DNA of 64,000 nt from Arthrobacter globiformis (GTDB lineage Bacteria; Actinomycetota; Actinomycetes; Actinomycetales; Micrococcaceae), in NCBI RefSeq assembly GCF_030815865.1, contig NZ_JAUSXI010000001.1, positions 1,364,001 to 1,428,000 of the forward strand, given 5' to 3'. Below, piece by piece: positions 1-9,531 of the stretch (position 1 is its first letter; each line of letters opens with the position of its first letter). Position numbers and translations under genes: made by a program. Below the pieces are notes generated by a model. It saw only the letters and a list, made by a program, of their open reading frames with translations, ran no database searches and was not told the origin of the DNA.

Positions 1-77
1 GACCCAATGGTCTGGCGGCCTTTTCGCATTCCCTGCCCTTTGCCTGACTTAGGCGGCGAGTGCAATGCTTTCCCCCC

Positions 78-89
78 ATTGTCAACAAT
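78..89. promoter_or_regulatory. ATTGTCAACAAT operator at the MHS promoter
   Basis: Exact copy of the 12-bp element shared by this cluster (reverse complement ATTGTTGACAAT). It overlaps a plausible promoter: -35 TTGTCA at 79-84, 17-bp spacer, -10 TAGTGT at 102-107. A protein bound here would block RNA polymerase, so repression relieved by an inducer is the simplest reading. The size and symmetry resemble FadR-type GntR operators. The promoter is inferred from sequence only. Confidence 0.6.
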
Positions 90-143
90 GAGACAGTCCG
101 GTAGTGTGATGAGCGATACATTTCCCACCAATCGAGGATTGAC

Positions 144-1538
144 ATGTCAGAAACACAACCGCTTGGAGCTGGCTCCGGCGCAGGGTTCGTGACTCCGGAG
201 GAAAACTCACCAGCAGGCAAGAAGGTTCTGCGCCGCGCCATCGCTGCCTCAGCAATGGGCAACGCCACTGAGTGGTTCGATTACGGCGTTTACGCCGTGG
301 CCGCCACCTACATCGCAGCGAACTTCTTCCCGGGCCAAGGAGCAATGGGAACCGTCTGGACGCTGGCCACTTTTGCGCTGTCCTTCCTCGTGCGACCTCT
401 CGGCGGGCTGTTTTGGGGCCCTCTCGGTGACAGGGTTGGGCGCAAGAGGGTACTCGCGCTGACCATCATCCTGATGGCGGCCTCCACCTTCGCCATCGGC
501 CTGCTGCCGACCCAGTCTGTGGCCGGCTGGATAGCCCCGGCCCTGCTGATCCTGCTGCGCATGGTCCAGGGGTTCTCAACTGGAGGCGAGTACGGCGGCG
601 CAGCGACCTTCATGGCCGAATACGCGCCGGATAAGAGGCGCGGCTTCTGTGGAAGTTTCCTGGAGTTCGGTACCCTGGGCGGGTTTGCGCTCGGTTCGCT
701 CGTCGTTCTGCTCTGCAGCCTGCTGCTCGGCGACGGGGCCATGACCGAGTGGGGCTGGCGGTTGCCGTTCCTTATCGCCGGGCCTCTCGGTATCGTCGGC
801 ATGTACCTGCGTAACCGGCTGGAAGACACTCCGGTCTTTCGTGAGCTTGAGGCCAGCGGAGAGCTGGAACCGGCCACCAGCACTGCCCTCCGCGACCTTC
901 TCCGCCATTACTGGCGGCCCATGTTGGTGGTGGCCGGCCTGGTCATTCCGCTTAACGTCGTCAATTACACGCTGCTCAGTTACATGCCCACCTACTTGGA
1001 AGGGACCGTGGGCATGGGCGCCAACACGGTGCTGACGCTGATGTTTGTGGGCCAGCTTGTCATGATGCTGATGATTCCGTTGGCCGGGGCCCGCTCGGAC
1101 AAGCTTGGACGAAAGCCGATGTGGTTCATCTCGCTTATTGGCCTTTTTGTCATGGCCGTCCCCATGTATATGGTCATGGCCAATGGCTTCTGGTTCGCGA
1201 TGCTCGGATTCGCTGTCCTGGGCCTGCTGTACCTCCCGCAGCTGGCCACAATCTCCGCTACTTTCCCGGCCATGTTTCCCACGCAGGTGCGGTTCGCCGG
1301 CTTCGCAATCACCTACAACGTGAGCACCGCAATCTTCGGCGGGACCGCTCCCATGATGAACGAGCTTCTCGTCAGTTCCACGGGTAACGTTCTGATGCCG
1401 GCTTTCTACATGATGGGCGCCTGCCTCGTGGGTCTGGTCGCCGTGTGGAAAATGCCGGAGACCGCCGGAGCCTCACTGCGGAACATGAAGATTCCGGGCA
1501 TCAAGAAGCTCCCCATCCCGCGCGGGTTGGAACGATAA
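144..1538 (+). CDS. MHS-family MFS transporter (ProP-like)
   Basis: Inner-membrane proton symporter of the metabolite:H+ symporter branch of the MFS, which imports organic acids, betaine, proline or ectoine. The 464-residue length is normal. The signature GNATEWFDYGVYA is at residues 39-51 and the loop 2-3 motif GDRVGRKR at 95-102, followed by twelve predicted hydrophobic segments. The ATG is preceded by a GAGG ribosome site, and an operator/promoter lies 60 bp upstream. A strong terminator follows. Its shared operator with the downstream enzymes suggests that it imports their substrate. The substrate is not shown by the sequence. A distant paralogue lies at 52.0 kb. Confidence 0.88.
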   Translation: MSETQPLGAGSGAGFVTPEENSPAGKKVLRRAIAASAMGNATEWFDYGVYAVAATYIAANFFPGQGAMGTVWTLATFALSFLVRPLGGLFWGPLGDRVGRKRVLALTIILMAASTFAIGLLPTQSVAGWIAPALLILLRMVQGFSTGGEYGGAATFMAEYAPDKRRGFCGSFLEFGTLGGFALGSLVVLLCSLLLGDGAMTEWGWRLPFLIAGPLGIVGMYLRNRLEDTPVFRELEASGELEPATSTALRDLLRHYWRPMLVVAGLVIPLNVVNYTLLSYMPTYLEGTVGMGANTVLTLMFVGQLVMMLMIPLAGARSDKLGRKPMWFISLIGLFVMAVPMYMVMANGFWFAMLGFAVLGLLYLPQLATISATFPAMFPTQVRFAGFAITYNVSTAIFGGTAPMMNELLVSSTGNVLMPAFYMMGACLVGLVAVWKMPETAGASLRNMKIPGIKKLPIPRGLER

Positions 1539-1558
1539 ATCCAGCAAGGCCGGTTTTA

Positions 1559-1610
1559 GCCCGCGGCGGGCGCCTGAAGCAATTGTTCAGGCGCCCGCGG
1601 CGGGCTTTTT
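1559..1610 (+). terminator. Intrinsic terminator of the MHS gene
   Basis: Long GC-rich hairpin, with arms of about 20 nt (1559-1578 and 1586-1605) around a short loop, followed by TTTTT at 1606-1610. It starts 20 nt after the transporter stop codon. Confidence 0.85.
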
Positions 1611-1856
1611 GGCGTGCCCAGCATCGGCTCACGGGTGCTGGTGACCACTGTCGATCCGGGCATGCCCGGGATGGGAGGGCCCGACGGCGGCCGGCTACCC
1701 AGGCGGTCAGCTCCCGGCGGCGGCCGGCTACCCGGGCGGGTCAGCTCCCGATGGCGGGTCAGTCCAGGATGGTGATGGACGGCGACGGCGATGGGCCGGA
1801 GACCGGCAGAAGCGTGCCAGGTAGGACTTAAGAACCGTCAGACTAGGCCTTAAACG
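1611..1856. repeat. Intergenic spacer with a 2x ~33-bp tandem repeat
   Basis: No gene is seen here. The unit beginning GGCGGCCGGCTACCC and ending GTCAGCTCCC occurs at about 1685-1714 and again at about 1719-1748 with single-base differences. A short third partial unit (GGCGGGTCAG) lies at 1754-1763. No function is evident. Confidence 0.5.
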
Positions 1857-1897
1857 GAAAAAGCAGGGGCGCCATATGCAAAATGGCGCCTCTGCTT
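1857..1897 (-). terminator. Intrinsic terminator of the amidase gene
   Basis: Arms 1863-1875 and 1883-1895 pair with one mismatch (core GGCGCCAT/ATGGCGCC). Read on the minus strand the hairpin is followed by TTTTT (1858-1862). It lies about 45 bp past the amidase stop. Confidence 0.8.
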
Positions 1898-1942
1898 TCC
1901 TGTTTCCCCGTTCGTGAACTTCGCGGAGGGGACGTTGTGCGG

Positions 1943-3358
1943 CTACCTGTGGTGGGCGGCGAGGCGTGCAGGCCGTTCCGTACCCCAGGCTGCCGCCTTT
2001 TCGTACGTCTGTGCAGCCCGAAGCACCTTGCGGTCGGCGTGCCGAGGGCCGATGATCTGCAGGCCCGCCGGGAGGCCGGCCGCGGTGAAGCCGCAGGGAA
2101 CGCTGATCGCCGGCTGCTGTGTCATGTTGAACGGGTAGGTGTACGGAGTCCAGCTGGTCCAGTTGGGGGAATGCCAGCCTTCAGGCGCATCCAGATCCCG
2201 GGGGAAAGCGGGGATGGGGAGGGTGGGCGTCAGGAGCAGGTCGTAGGTTTCATGGAACAGCCCCATTTTCACCCCAAGGTCCATACGCACAGCGGTGGCA
2301 CCAAGGAAGTCAGAGGCGCTGATCTCGCCCTGCTCCTGGATGGAACGGCGCAGCCCGGGATCCACCTTGTTGATGGCGTCGGGGCCATAGGCCTCAAGCA
2401 CCTTGGCAGCACCCGCGAACCACAGAATGTGGAATGCCTCCACAGGATCCTCGATGCCGGGATCCACTTCCTCGATGACGGCGCCGGCGTCCGTCAGCAC
2501 ATCCACTGCGGCCCGCACCAGCCGCTCGATCTCCGGGTCGTTGATGCCGAAACCCAGCGTGGGGGAGAAGGCGACACGCATCCCCTTGACGCCGTCGTCC
2601 AGTCCGTCCAGGAAGGACCCTGCCGGCGTCGGGAGGGCGGACCAATCGCGCGAATCGAAGCCCGTGATCACATCCAGCAGCAGGGCGGTGTCTTCCACGG
2701 TCCGGGTCATGGGCCCGGCATGGGCAAGGGTTCCGAACGGGCTGGCAGGGAACATGGGAACCAGTCCGTAAGTGGGCTTGATGGCCACCGTTCCGGTGAA
2801 TGCGGCCGGGATGCGCACCGAGCCGCCGCCATCCGTACCCACAGACCAGGGGCCCATTCCGAGTCCCACGGCCGTGGCGCTGCCGCCGCTTGACCCGCCC
2901 GACGTCAGACCCTGGGCCCGGGGATTGCCGGTGGAGCCGTGGCGAAGGGAGTCGGTCACTCCCTTCCAGGCGAATTCCGGCGTGGTGGTCTTTCCAATCA
3001 GTACGGCGCCTGTTTCCCGCAGCCTCGCCACGCAAGGCGCGTCCTGATCCCAAGGCGCATCGGCATTGATCAGGTTGGTGCCGCGCAGCGTGGGCCGGCC
3101 CCGCGTGTAAAAGATGTCCTTGATGGAGGTGGGGACGCCATCACCAGGGCCCAGGGGTTCGCCCTGTCGCCACCGGGCTTCGGATTCGCTGGCCTCCTGC
3201 AAAGCACTCTCTGCCTCGACGGAGACGAACGCGTTCACGTCGCCGTTTCCCGCCTCAATGGCGTCCAGGGCAGCCTGGGTGGCCTCCACAGGGGAGACTG
3301 TGCCGTTCCGGTATCCCGCCAACAGCTCCACTGCTGTCAGATCGGTAAGATCACTCAT
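1943..3358 (-). CDS. Amidase (amidase-signature family)
   Basis: Cytoplasmic hydrolase releasing a carboxylate from an amide. The Ser-cisSer-Lys triad can be read: Lys80 in VPTSIKD, cis-Ser155 in TSGGSSGGS, and nucleophile Ser179 in TDGGGSVRIP. The spacing is correct for the family and the 471-residue length is normal. The ATG follows a clear AGGAGGAAC ribosome site. It forms a single-gene unit on the minus strand with its own terminator and a near-match operator 100 bp upstream. It resembles GatA, but no GatB or GatC is present, so a catabolic amidase is more likely. The substrate is unknown. Confidence 0.88.
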   Translation of the reverse strand: MSDLTDLTAVELLAGYRNGTVSPVEATQAALDAIEAGNGDVNAFVSVEAESALQEASESEARWRQGEPLGPGDGVPTSIKDIFYTRGRPTLRGTNLINADAPWDQDAPCVARLRETGAVLIGKTTTPEFAWKGVTDSLRHGSTGNPRAQGLTSGGSSGGSATAVGLGMGPWSVGTDGGGSVRIPAAFTGTVAIKPTYGLVPMFPASPFGTLAHAGPMTRTVEDTALLLDVITGFDSRDWSALPTPAGSFLDGLDDGVKGMRVAFSPTLGFGINDPEIERLVRAAVDVLTDAGAVIEEVDPGIEDPVEAFHILWFAGAAKVLEAYGPDAINKVDPGLRRSIQEQGEISASDFLGATAVRMDLGVKMGLFHETYDLLLTPTLPIPAFPRDLDAPEGWHSPNWTSWTPYTYPFNMTQQPAISVPCGFTAAGLPAGLQIIGPRHADRKVLRAAQTYEKAAAWGTERPARLAAHHR

Positions 3359-3456
3359 TCTTGTTCCTCCTACTGGTTCCGCTGGGGTTCCAGGGTTGCT
3401 CGTGGTTAAGTGCGCCGGGGGCTTGCAGCATCAAGAAGGGCACACCTGCTCGTAGG

Positions 3457-3468
3457 ATTGTTGACATC
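3457..3468. promoter_or_regulatory. Near-match operator upstream of the amidase
   Basis: ATTGTTGACATC matches ATTGTTGACAAT at ten consecutive bases and then diverges. It lies about 100 bp upstream of the amidase ATG, between that gene and the aldehyde dehydrogenase terminator. It is probably a weaker site of the same regulator. Confidence 0.4.
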
Positions 3469-3479
3469 AACTATAGGGA

Positions 3480-3518
3480 GAAAACGACTCCGGGAACAGG
3501 CGGCGGCCTGTTCCCGGA
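3480..3518 (-). terminator. Intrinsic terminator of the aminotransferase/oxidase/dehydrogenase operon
   Basis: Perfect 13-bp arms (3489-3501 and 3506-3518) around GGCG, followed on the minus strand by GTCGTTTT. It lies 33 bp past the dehydrogenase stop. Confidence 0.8.
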
Positions 3519-3551
3519 GGAAGACGTCTTTACTGCGGCGGTGCCGCCGCC

Positions 3552-5045
3552 CTAGAGGCGGGGGAGGGCCATGTACTTGATCTCCAGGAACTCATCCAGG
3601 CCAACGCGGCCGCCTTCACGGCCGAGACCGGAGGCCTTGATGCCGCCGAAGGGAGCGGCGGGGTTGGAGACAATGCCGGTGTTCAGGCCCACCATGCCCA
3701 CCTCCAGCTCCTCGCCCACGCGGAAGGCGCGGTCCAGGTCCTGGGTGAACAGGTAGCTGGCCAGGCCCCAGGGGGTGTCGTTGGCCAGCCGGACAACTTC
3801 CTCTTCAGTGTCGAAGGGAATCACGGGGGCCACCGGGCCGAAGATCTCCTCGCTCATCAGCGCCGCGTCCGGGCTGACGTCCGAAAGAACCGTGGGGGAG
3901 TAGAAGTAGCCGCTGCCCTCGGGGCGGGAACCGCCGCAGACCACGGTGGCACCCTTGGCAACGGCGTCGTCCACCAGTTCCTGGACCTTGTTCAGCGCCT
4001 TCGCTTCCACCAAGGGCCCGACGTCGGTACCCTCCTCCGCGCCGTCGCCCACCTTGAGTGCGCCAAGACGCTTGGCGAGCCGGGCCGAGAACTCGGCGGC
4101 GACCGAGCGCTGGACGAAAATGCGGTTGGCGGCGGTGCAGGCCTCGCCCATGTTCCGCATCTTCGCTGCGAAGGCGCCTTCGACGGCGCGGTCCAGGTCG
4201 GCATCCTCAAACACGATCAGGGGCGCGTTTCCGCCGAGTTCCATCGAGGAACGCATGACGTTCTTTGCCGCCTGTTCCAGGAGCCGGACACCCACTCCCG
4301 TGGATCCGGTAAAGCTGACCTTGCGGGCGATGCCGCTCTCCATCCAGGGGGTGACCACTTCGGATGCCTTGGTGGTGGTGACCACATTCAGCACACCCTT
4401 GGGCAGTCCGGCCTCGACCAGGATGTCCACCAGCGCCAGGGAGGACAGAGGCGTGAGGTTGGCGGGCTTGAAGACCATGGTGCAGCCGGCCGCGATGGCA
4501 GGGCCGATCTTGCGGGTGCCCATGGCCAGCGGGAAGTTCCACGGCGTCACCAGCACGCAGGGGCCCACCGGCTCCTTCGAGACGAGAATGCGGTTCTTGC
4601 CGTCACCGGTGGTGGTCAGGTCGCCGCCGATGCGCACGGCCTCCTCGGAGAACCAGCGAAAGAATTCTGCCGCATACGCCACCTCGCCCTTGGCTTCGGC
4701 GAACGGCTTGCCCATTTCGGTGGTCATGATGAGCGCCAGCTCGTCCTGCCGGGCCATGATCAGGTCGAAGGCGCGCCGCAGAATTTCGCTGCGCTCGCGG
4801 GGCGGGGTCTTGGCCCACTGCTTCTGCACGCGGCCGGCGGTTTCGATAGCCCGGCGGGCGTCCTCCGGGCCGCCGTCGGCCACGGTGGCGATGACTTCCT
4901 CGGTGGCCGGGTTGACGACGTCAAACCGGGCGCCGGAAGCGGCCTCGGACCATTCGCCGTCGATGAACAGGTTGGTGCTCACCTTGGCGACGGCGTCCAG
5001 AGCCTTCTGCGAGGTCCGGGAGTTGGTGGTTGCCTGGATGGTCAT
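3552..5045 (-). CDS. NAD(P)-dependent succinate-semialdehyde dehydrogenase-type enzyme
   Basis: Soluble aldehyde dehydrogenase oxidising a semialdehyde to the acid. The family landmarks are Asn170 in TPWNFP, Lys193 in FKPAN, Gly249 in FTGSTGVG, the general base Glu269 in MELGGNAP and the nucleophile Cys303 in GEACTAANR. The 497 residues and overall pattern are closest to GabD-type enzymes. The start overlaps the end of the FAD-FeS oxidase gene by 4 bp, so the two are translationally coupled. Together with the class III aminotransferase at the head of the operon it would complete an amine to semialdehyde to acid route. Confidence 0.88.
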   Translation of the reverse strand: MTIQATTNSRTSQKALDAVAKVSTNLFIDGEWSEAASGARFDVVNPATEEVIATVADGGPEDARRAIETAGRVQKQWAKTPPRERSEILRRAFDLIMARQDELALIMTTEMGKPFAEAKGEVAYAAEFFRWFSEEAVRIGGDLTTTGDGKNRILVSKEPVGPCVLVTPWNFPLAMGTRKIGPAIAAGCTMVFKPANLTPLSSLALVDILVEAGLPKGVLNVVTTTKASEVVTPWMESGIARKVSFTGSTGVGVRLLEQAAKNVMRSSMELGGNAPLIVFEDADLDRAVEGAFAAKMRNMGEACTAANRIFVQRSVAAEFSARLAKRLGALKVGDGAEEGTDVGPLVEAKALNKVQELVDDAVAKGATVVCGGSRPEGSGYFYSPTVLSDVSPDAALMSEEIFGPVAPVIPFDTEEEVVRLANDTPWGLASYLFTQDLDRAFRVGEELEVGMVGLNTGIVSNPAAPFGGIKASGLGREGGRVGLDEFLEIKYMALPRL

Positions 5046-8000
5046 GAGTGATCCTTTTCTGCTGTGGAAGGGAGTGGCTGGCGGCTGGCAAAGTCTGCCT
5101 GTTCGCCGGGGTCGAGGAGTTGGGCCAGATGGCGGCCCGGTCTGGAACTGTCGAGTTGCTGCACCTGCATGGCACAGGAGAACCCGTCAGTGAGGACCAC
5201 GGAATCCGTATCCGTCTGCCGCAGGGCGGGGGCCAGGGACTGTTCGGCCACCTGCATGCTCACGTCGAAATGCTCCTTTTCGAAGCCGAAGTTCCCCGCG
5301 ACGCCGCAGCAGCCGGTGGCATCCACGACGTCGGCGACGCCCACGGCGCCGAGCGCCGAGCGCTGGGTGCCGGCGCCGAAGACGGAGTATTCATGGCAGT
5401 GCGTCTGCAGCACCACCCGGTCCGGCAGCGGCTGCGCGGGAGCCGGTGTCCATCCTGACTCGGTAAGCTCTTCGATGTGGGATGCGAAGCTGCGCACCCT
5501 GGCTGCGACCCTGCGGGCCTGGTCCGTATGGACCAGCTCGGGAAGGTCCTTGCGCAGCGCGGCGGCGCAGCTGGGTTCGACCACCACGATCGGACGGTCC
5601 GTCCCGTCGTCGAGCGCGACGGCGGCGTTGCCCAGCAGCTTCCTGGCCGTATCCAGCTGTCCGGTGGAAATCCATGTCAGGCCGCAGCAGGCGTCCGCGG
5701 AGCATTCGGTGGCGGAACCCGTGCTAGCCAGAACCCGTGCCGCTGCTCCTGCCACCTCCGGCCGGAAGCCGCGGGTGAAGGTGTCCACGAACAGGACCAC
5801 GCCGTCCCCGCTTGGTGGGTTGCCGCCGTCACCGGGCTTGCGGACAGGCCCGACGCCGGCCGCGGCCACCTCTCGGCGCCACTCGCTTGCTCCCGCGAAG
5901 CGGGGCAGTGCCCGCTTGGTGGTGAGACCGCCCAATGCGGACGCTGCCTTAGCCATGGGCGTGGACATTACGGCATTGACCAGCGGCGCCATCCGCCCGG
6001 TGACCTTGAGCCAGCGTGGCAGCCAGCCCAGGGAGTAGTGCGAAAGCGGGCGCCGCTTGCCGTCGTAGTAGTGGGAAAAGAACTCGGATTTGTAGGTGGC
6101 CATGTCGACGCCGGTGGGGCAGTCGCTGGAACAGGCCTTGCAGGAAAGACAGAGGTCAAGTGCCTCGCGGACCTCCTCGGACTTCCAGCCTTCCTCCACC
6201 GTGCGGGCCCCGCGGACCATGTCCTGCAGCACGCGCGAGCGGCCGCGGGTTGAGTCCTTTTCGTCCTTGGTGGCGCGGTAGCTCGGGCACATTACACCGC
6301 CGGCATCCGTGCGGCAGCGGCCGACGCCGATGCAGCTCTGGACGGCATGGACCCAGGGGTCCGCGCCGCTGCCAGCAGAAGTATCGGGGGAGTCGGTCTC
6401 GGCCAGCGAGCCGCCGCCGGCGCCGAGCGGGCGGAGATCGAAGCTGGTCCGCCACTGCCGCTGCGGAACACCGTCGAGGGCAAGGTTGGCGTCCATCGCG
6501 TCCGCCTCGGTCAGCGATCCCGGATTCAGGATTCCTGCAGGGTCCCAGATGCGGCGGTAGTCGCCGAAAGCCGCCAGCATGCCCGGCGAGTACATCATCG
6601 GCAGGAGTTCCGAGCGGGCCCGGCCGTCGCCGTGCTCGCCGGAGAGCGAGCCGCCGTGCCGAACCACCAGTTCGGCGGCTTCGCGCGTGAACTTCCGGAA
6701 AACGTCCCGGCCTGCCTCGGTGCGCAGGTCGTACGTGATGCGGATGTGCATGCAGCCGGCACCGAAGTGGCCGTACATGACACCCTTGAGGTCGTGGCGT
6801 GCGAGGAGTTCGCGGAAGTCGAAGAGGTAGTCGGCCAACCTTTCGGGTGCCACGGCGGAGTCCTCCCAGCCGGGCCAGGATTCACCTCCGGTGGAGAGCC
6901 GTGCAGAGAGCCCGGCGCCGTCCTCCCGCACACGCCACAGGGATGCGCGCTCGATGCTGTCAGGAACTGTTCGGCCGTCCACCAGCCGACCGTTTTCCTT
7001 CAGGCGGGCAAGCAGGCGGTCCGCTTCGGCCTGAACCTCGCCGGGGTTGTCGCCGTCGAGGTCGACATAGAGCCAGGCCTTGCCCTCGGGCAAGCCAAGC
7101 ACGGAGCGGTCCCCGCGGCGGAAGCGCATGGTGTCCACGATCGCCTCGTCGATGCCTTCCACGGCAGCGGGGGAGAACTCCAGGATGGTCCCGATGTCTT
7201 TGGCTGCATCCACCACATCCGCATAGCCCAGGCAGACCAGCAGGGCGCTGGCAGGTTTGGGGACCAGCTTCATCCGTGCGCCCACGATGACGGCGCAGGT
7301 CCCTTCAGACCCGGCCAGGGCGCGGGCCACGTTGAAGCCCTTTTCCGGCAACAGGTTGGCCAGATGGTAGCCGGAGACCTGGCGCTGGATGCGTTCGAGC
7401 TCGGTGCGGAACCCGGCCAGGTTGTTGTGGGCCAGTTCCTTGAGCTGCACCGTGAGGACAGCAGCGCGCTGTTCGGAGTCCGCGTCCGCGGGATCGGTTG
7501 CGCGCAGTCCGGTGGCCGTCGCGGTGAGCCGGGCTCCGTCGGAGGTGACGACGTCGATCTCTGCCACGTGATCAGAGGTCCGGCCGTAGCGGACGGAGTG
7601 ATTGCCGCAGGCGTCATTCCCTAGTGACCCGCCGACGGAAGCACGGTTCTTGGAGGACGGGTCCGGGGCAAATGTGTAGCGGTGGCCCGTTGCCTTCTCG
7701 ACTTCACGGGAGAGGACGGCGAGGACGACTCCCGGGTCCACGGCCACCGTGCCGGCGGCCTCATCGATGCGGTGGATGCGGTTCATGTGCCGGGAAAAGT
7801 CCAGGACGACGCCGGGACCCATGGCATTCCCGGCCATGGAGGTTCCGCCACCGCGGCCGATGAGCGGCGTTGCCGTTTCGCGGCAGGCGGCAACAATGGC
7901 GATGACGTCTTCGACGGTGTGCGGGAAGACCACGGCCAGCGGTGCCACCCGGTAGTTGGAGGCGTCGTAGGAGTACTCGGCGAGGCGGCGCGGCGAACTG

Positions 8001-8116
8001 TCCGCTGCCACGCCGGCCGACGCCAGGCGTGCCAGGACCGCAGGCTGCGTGGTGTCCTCACCTTGCTTGCCGGCGTCCGTTGCCGGGGTCGCTGGGGGAT
8101 GTGCGGCGTCAATCAT
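5042..8116 (-). CDS. FAD-linked oxidase / 4Fe-4S / CCG-domain dehydrogenase (YdiJ-like)
   Basis: A 1024-residue fused flavoprotein. An N-terminal PCMH-type FAD domain (about residues 40-280, with PLIGRGGGTSMAGNA) is followed by a FAD-oxidase C-terminal domain that includes HFGAGCMHIR and SGEHGDG. Then come two 4Fe-4S motifs (CIGVGRC and CLSCKACSSDCP) and a CCG domain pair (ACCGLTW and CCGVAGNFGFE). This layout is that of D-2-hydroxyglutarate/D-lactate dehydrogenases feeding electrons to the respiratory chain. It lies 7 bp after the aminotransferase gene. A D-2-hydroxyacid dehydrogenase is encoded at 14.1-15.1 kb, so a D-2-hydroxyacid may be a pathway intermediate. Confidence 0.85.
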   Translation of the reverse strand: MIDAAHPPATPATDAGKQGEDTTQPAVLARLASAGVAADSSPRRLAEYSYDASNYRVAPLAVVFPHTVEDVIAIVAACRETATPLIGRGGGTSMAGNAMGPGVVLDFSRHMNRIHRIDEAAGTVAVDPGVVLAVLSREVEKATGHRYTFAPDPSSKNRASVGGSLGNDACGNHSVRYGRTSDHVAEIDVVTSDGARLTATATGLRATDPADADSEQRAAVLTVQLKELAHNNLAGFRTELERIQRQVSGYHLANLLPEKGFNVARALAGSEGTCAVIVGARMKLVPKPASALLVCLGYADVVDAAKDIGTILEFSPAAVEGIDEAIVDTMRFRRGDRSVLGLPEGKAWLYVDLDGDNPGEVQAEADRLLARLKENGRLVDGRTVPDSIERASLWRVREDGAGLSARLSTGGESWPGWEDSAVAPERLADYLFDFRELLARHDLKGVMYGHFGAGCMHIRITYDLRTEAGRDVFRKFTREAAELVVRHGGSLSGEHGDGRARSELLPMMYSPGMLAAFGDYRRIWDPAGILNPGSLTEADAMDANLALDGVPQRQWRTSFDLRPLGAGGGSLAETDSPDTSAGSGADPWVHAVQSCIGVGRCRTDAGGVMCPSYRATKDEKDSTRGRSRVLQDMVRGARTVEEGWKSEEVREALDLCLSCKACSSDCPTGVDMATYKSEFFSHYYDGKRRPLSHYSLGWLPRWLKVTGRMAPLVNAVMSTPMAKAASALGGLTTKRALPRFAGASEWRREVAAAGVGPVRKPGDGGNPPSGDGVVLFVDTFTRGFRPEVAGAAARVLASTGSATECSADACCGLTWISTGQLDTARKLLGNAAVALDDGTDRPIVVVEPSCAAALRKDLPELVHTDQARRVAARVRSFASHIEELTESGWTPAPAQPLPDRVVLQTHCHEYSVFGAGTQRSALGAVGVADVVDATGCCGVAGNFGFEKEHFDVSMQVAEQSLAPALRQTDTDSVVLTDGFSCAMQVQQLDSSRPGRHLAQLLDPGEQADFASRQPLPSTAEKDHS

Positions 8117-8123
8117 GGAGTGC

Positions 8124-9401
8124 TCAGGCTCCTGTGGTGGCGGGGATGGCTCCGGTGACGGCGCCGACGGCGGTTTCGAAGCGTTCCAGGCCGAGGGTGA
8201 TTTCCTCGGCGGTGACGACCAGGGCGGGGATGAGGCGTACGACGTTGCCGGCCGGGCCGCAGGTCAGGGTCAGCAGGCCCTGGGTGGTGGTGGCCTGCTG
8301 GACCGCGGCGGCGGTTGTGGCGTCGGGGGTGCCGTCCTCGGTGGTGAATTCGATGCCCTGCATCAGCCCGCGCCCGCGGACGTCGCCGATGACGGGGAAG
8401 CGGGCCTGGATTTCCTTGAGGCCGGCCTGCAGCTGCTCGCCGCGGATCCGGGAGTTCTCCACCAGCCCTTCTTCCTGGACCACTTCCAGGGTCGCGACGC
8501 CGGCCGCGGCGGAGACGGCGTTCCCGCCGTAGGTGCCGCCCTGGGATCCGGGCCAGGCCTTGGACATGGTCTCGGTGGACGCCGCGATCGCCGAGATCGG
8601 GAAGCCCGAGGCGATGCCCTTGGCCGTGATGATGATGTCCGGGGTGGCGGTGGAGTACTGGTGGCCCCAGAACCTGCCCGTGCGCCCGACCCCGGCCTGG
8701 ACCTCGTCGAAGATCAGCTGGATGCCGTACTTATCTGCACGTTCGCGCAGTCCTTCCATGAACGCCGGCGGGGTAGGCAGGTAGCCGCCGTCGCCCAGGG
8801 CCGGTTCGATCAGGAACGCGGCGGTGTCATTGGGGGCGGTGCGGGTCTGGAACAGGTAATCCAGTTCCTGCAGCGCGAACGCCACCGCGGCCGCCTCGTC
8901 CCAGCCGTAGCGGTAGGCGTAGGGGAACGCGGACATGTGCACCCCGGACATCAGCGGCGAGAACCCGGCCGAAAACTTCGTGCCCGCCGTGGTCAGGGAC
9001 GCCGCGGCGACCGTGCGGCCGTGGAAGCCGCCCTGGAACACCACAATGTTCGGCCGGCCCGTGGCCATCCGCGCCAGGCGGATCGCAGCCTCCACAGCCT
9101 CAGACCCGGAGTTGGCATAGAACACCGAATCCAGCCCGGCCGGCAGGACCTCGCCCAGCTTCTGGGTCAGCGCCAGCAGCGGCTGGTGCATCACAGTGGT
9201 GTACTGCGCGTGGATGATCTTGCCCACCTGCTCCCGCGCCGCCTCCACCACCTTCGGATGGCAGTGACCGGTGCTGGTCACACCAATACCGGTCGTGAAA
9301 TCCAGATACGCCTGACCATCGGTGCCGTAAATCCAGGAACCAAGGGCATGATCAACGACAACAGGCGTTGCTTGCTTCAGTGCAGGGCTAAGAGAAGTCA
9401 T
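8124..9401 (-). CDS. Class III aminotransferase (GabT/DoeD-like), copy 1
   Basis: PLP-dependent transaminase of the 4-aminobutyrate type, 425 residues. Visible are the PLP phosphate contact ANSGSEAVEAA (96-106), FDEVQAGVGRTG (231-242) and the Schiff-base Lys261 in ITAKGIASG. It is the first gene of a three-gene operon. The only protein differences from the copy at 15143-16420 are Ala172 versus Gly and one Thr versus Ala near residue 361. Nucleotide identity begins at the ATG and ends inside the stop codon (TGA here, TAG there), while the flanks are unrelated. A GGGAGAA ribosome site precedes the ATG. Confidence 0.9.
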   Translation of the reverse strand: MTSLSPALKQATPVVVDHALGSWIYGTDGQAYLDFTTGIGVTSTGHCHPKVVEAAREQVGKIIHAQYTTVMHQPLLALTQKLGEVLPAGLDSVFYANSGSEAVEAAIRLARMATGRPNIVVFQGGFHGRTVAAASLTTAGTKFSAGFSPLMSGVHMSAFPYAYRYGWDEAAAVAFALQELDYLFQTRTAPNDTAAFLIEPALGDGGYLPTPPAFMEGLRERADKYGIQLIFDEVQAGVGRTGRFWGHQYSTATPDIIITAKGIASGFPISAIAASTETMSKAWPGSQGGTYGGNAVSAAAGVATLEVVQEEGLVENSRIRGEQLQAGLKEIQARFPVIGDVRGRGLMQGIEFTTEDGTPDATTAAAVQQATTTQGLLTLTCGPAGNVVRLIPALVVTAEEITLGLERFETAVGAVTGAIPATTGA

Positions 9402-9428
9402 GCAGATAATTCTCCCTCAAATTGCCCG

Positions 9429-9440
9429 ATTGTCAACAAT
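9429..9440. promoter_or_regulatory. Operator/promoter of the aminotransferase operon
   Basis: Exact ATTGTTGACAAT on the minus strand. Its TTGACA can act as the -35 box. AGAATT 17 bp further on is a possible -10, ending six nucleotides before the ATG of the aminotransferase. A second exact copy lies 92 bp away for the divergent DUF3830 gene. Confidence 0.55.
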
Positions 9441-9531
9441 AGTCACCACTTCCTGGTCCCTAAAGGTGCTTCCCATCACCTTGAAGAGCATGGTCGCGGT
9501 CACTCAAGGTGCTGCTATTACCGTAGGTAGG

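Noticed and set aside
3946..5193. 415-codon frame opposite the aldehyde dehydrogenase
   Set aside because: Ser/Arg/Pro-rich shadow of a gene with an intact catalytic Cys and Glu on the other strand.
8049..9530. Long Gly/Arg/His-rich open frame opposite aminotransferase copy 1
   Set aside because: Third-position GC bias gives long antisense frames in this genome. It has no ribosome site or recognisable domain.
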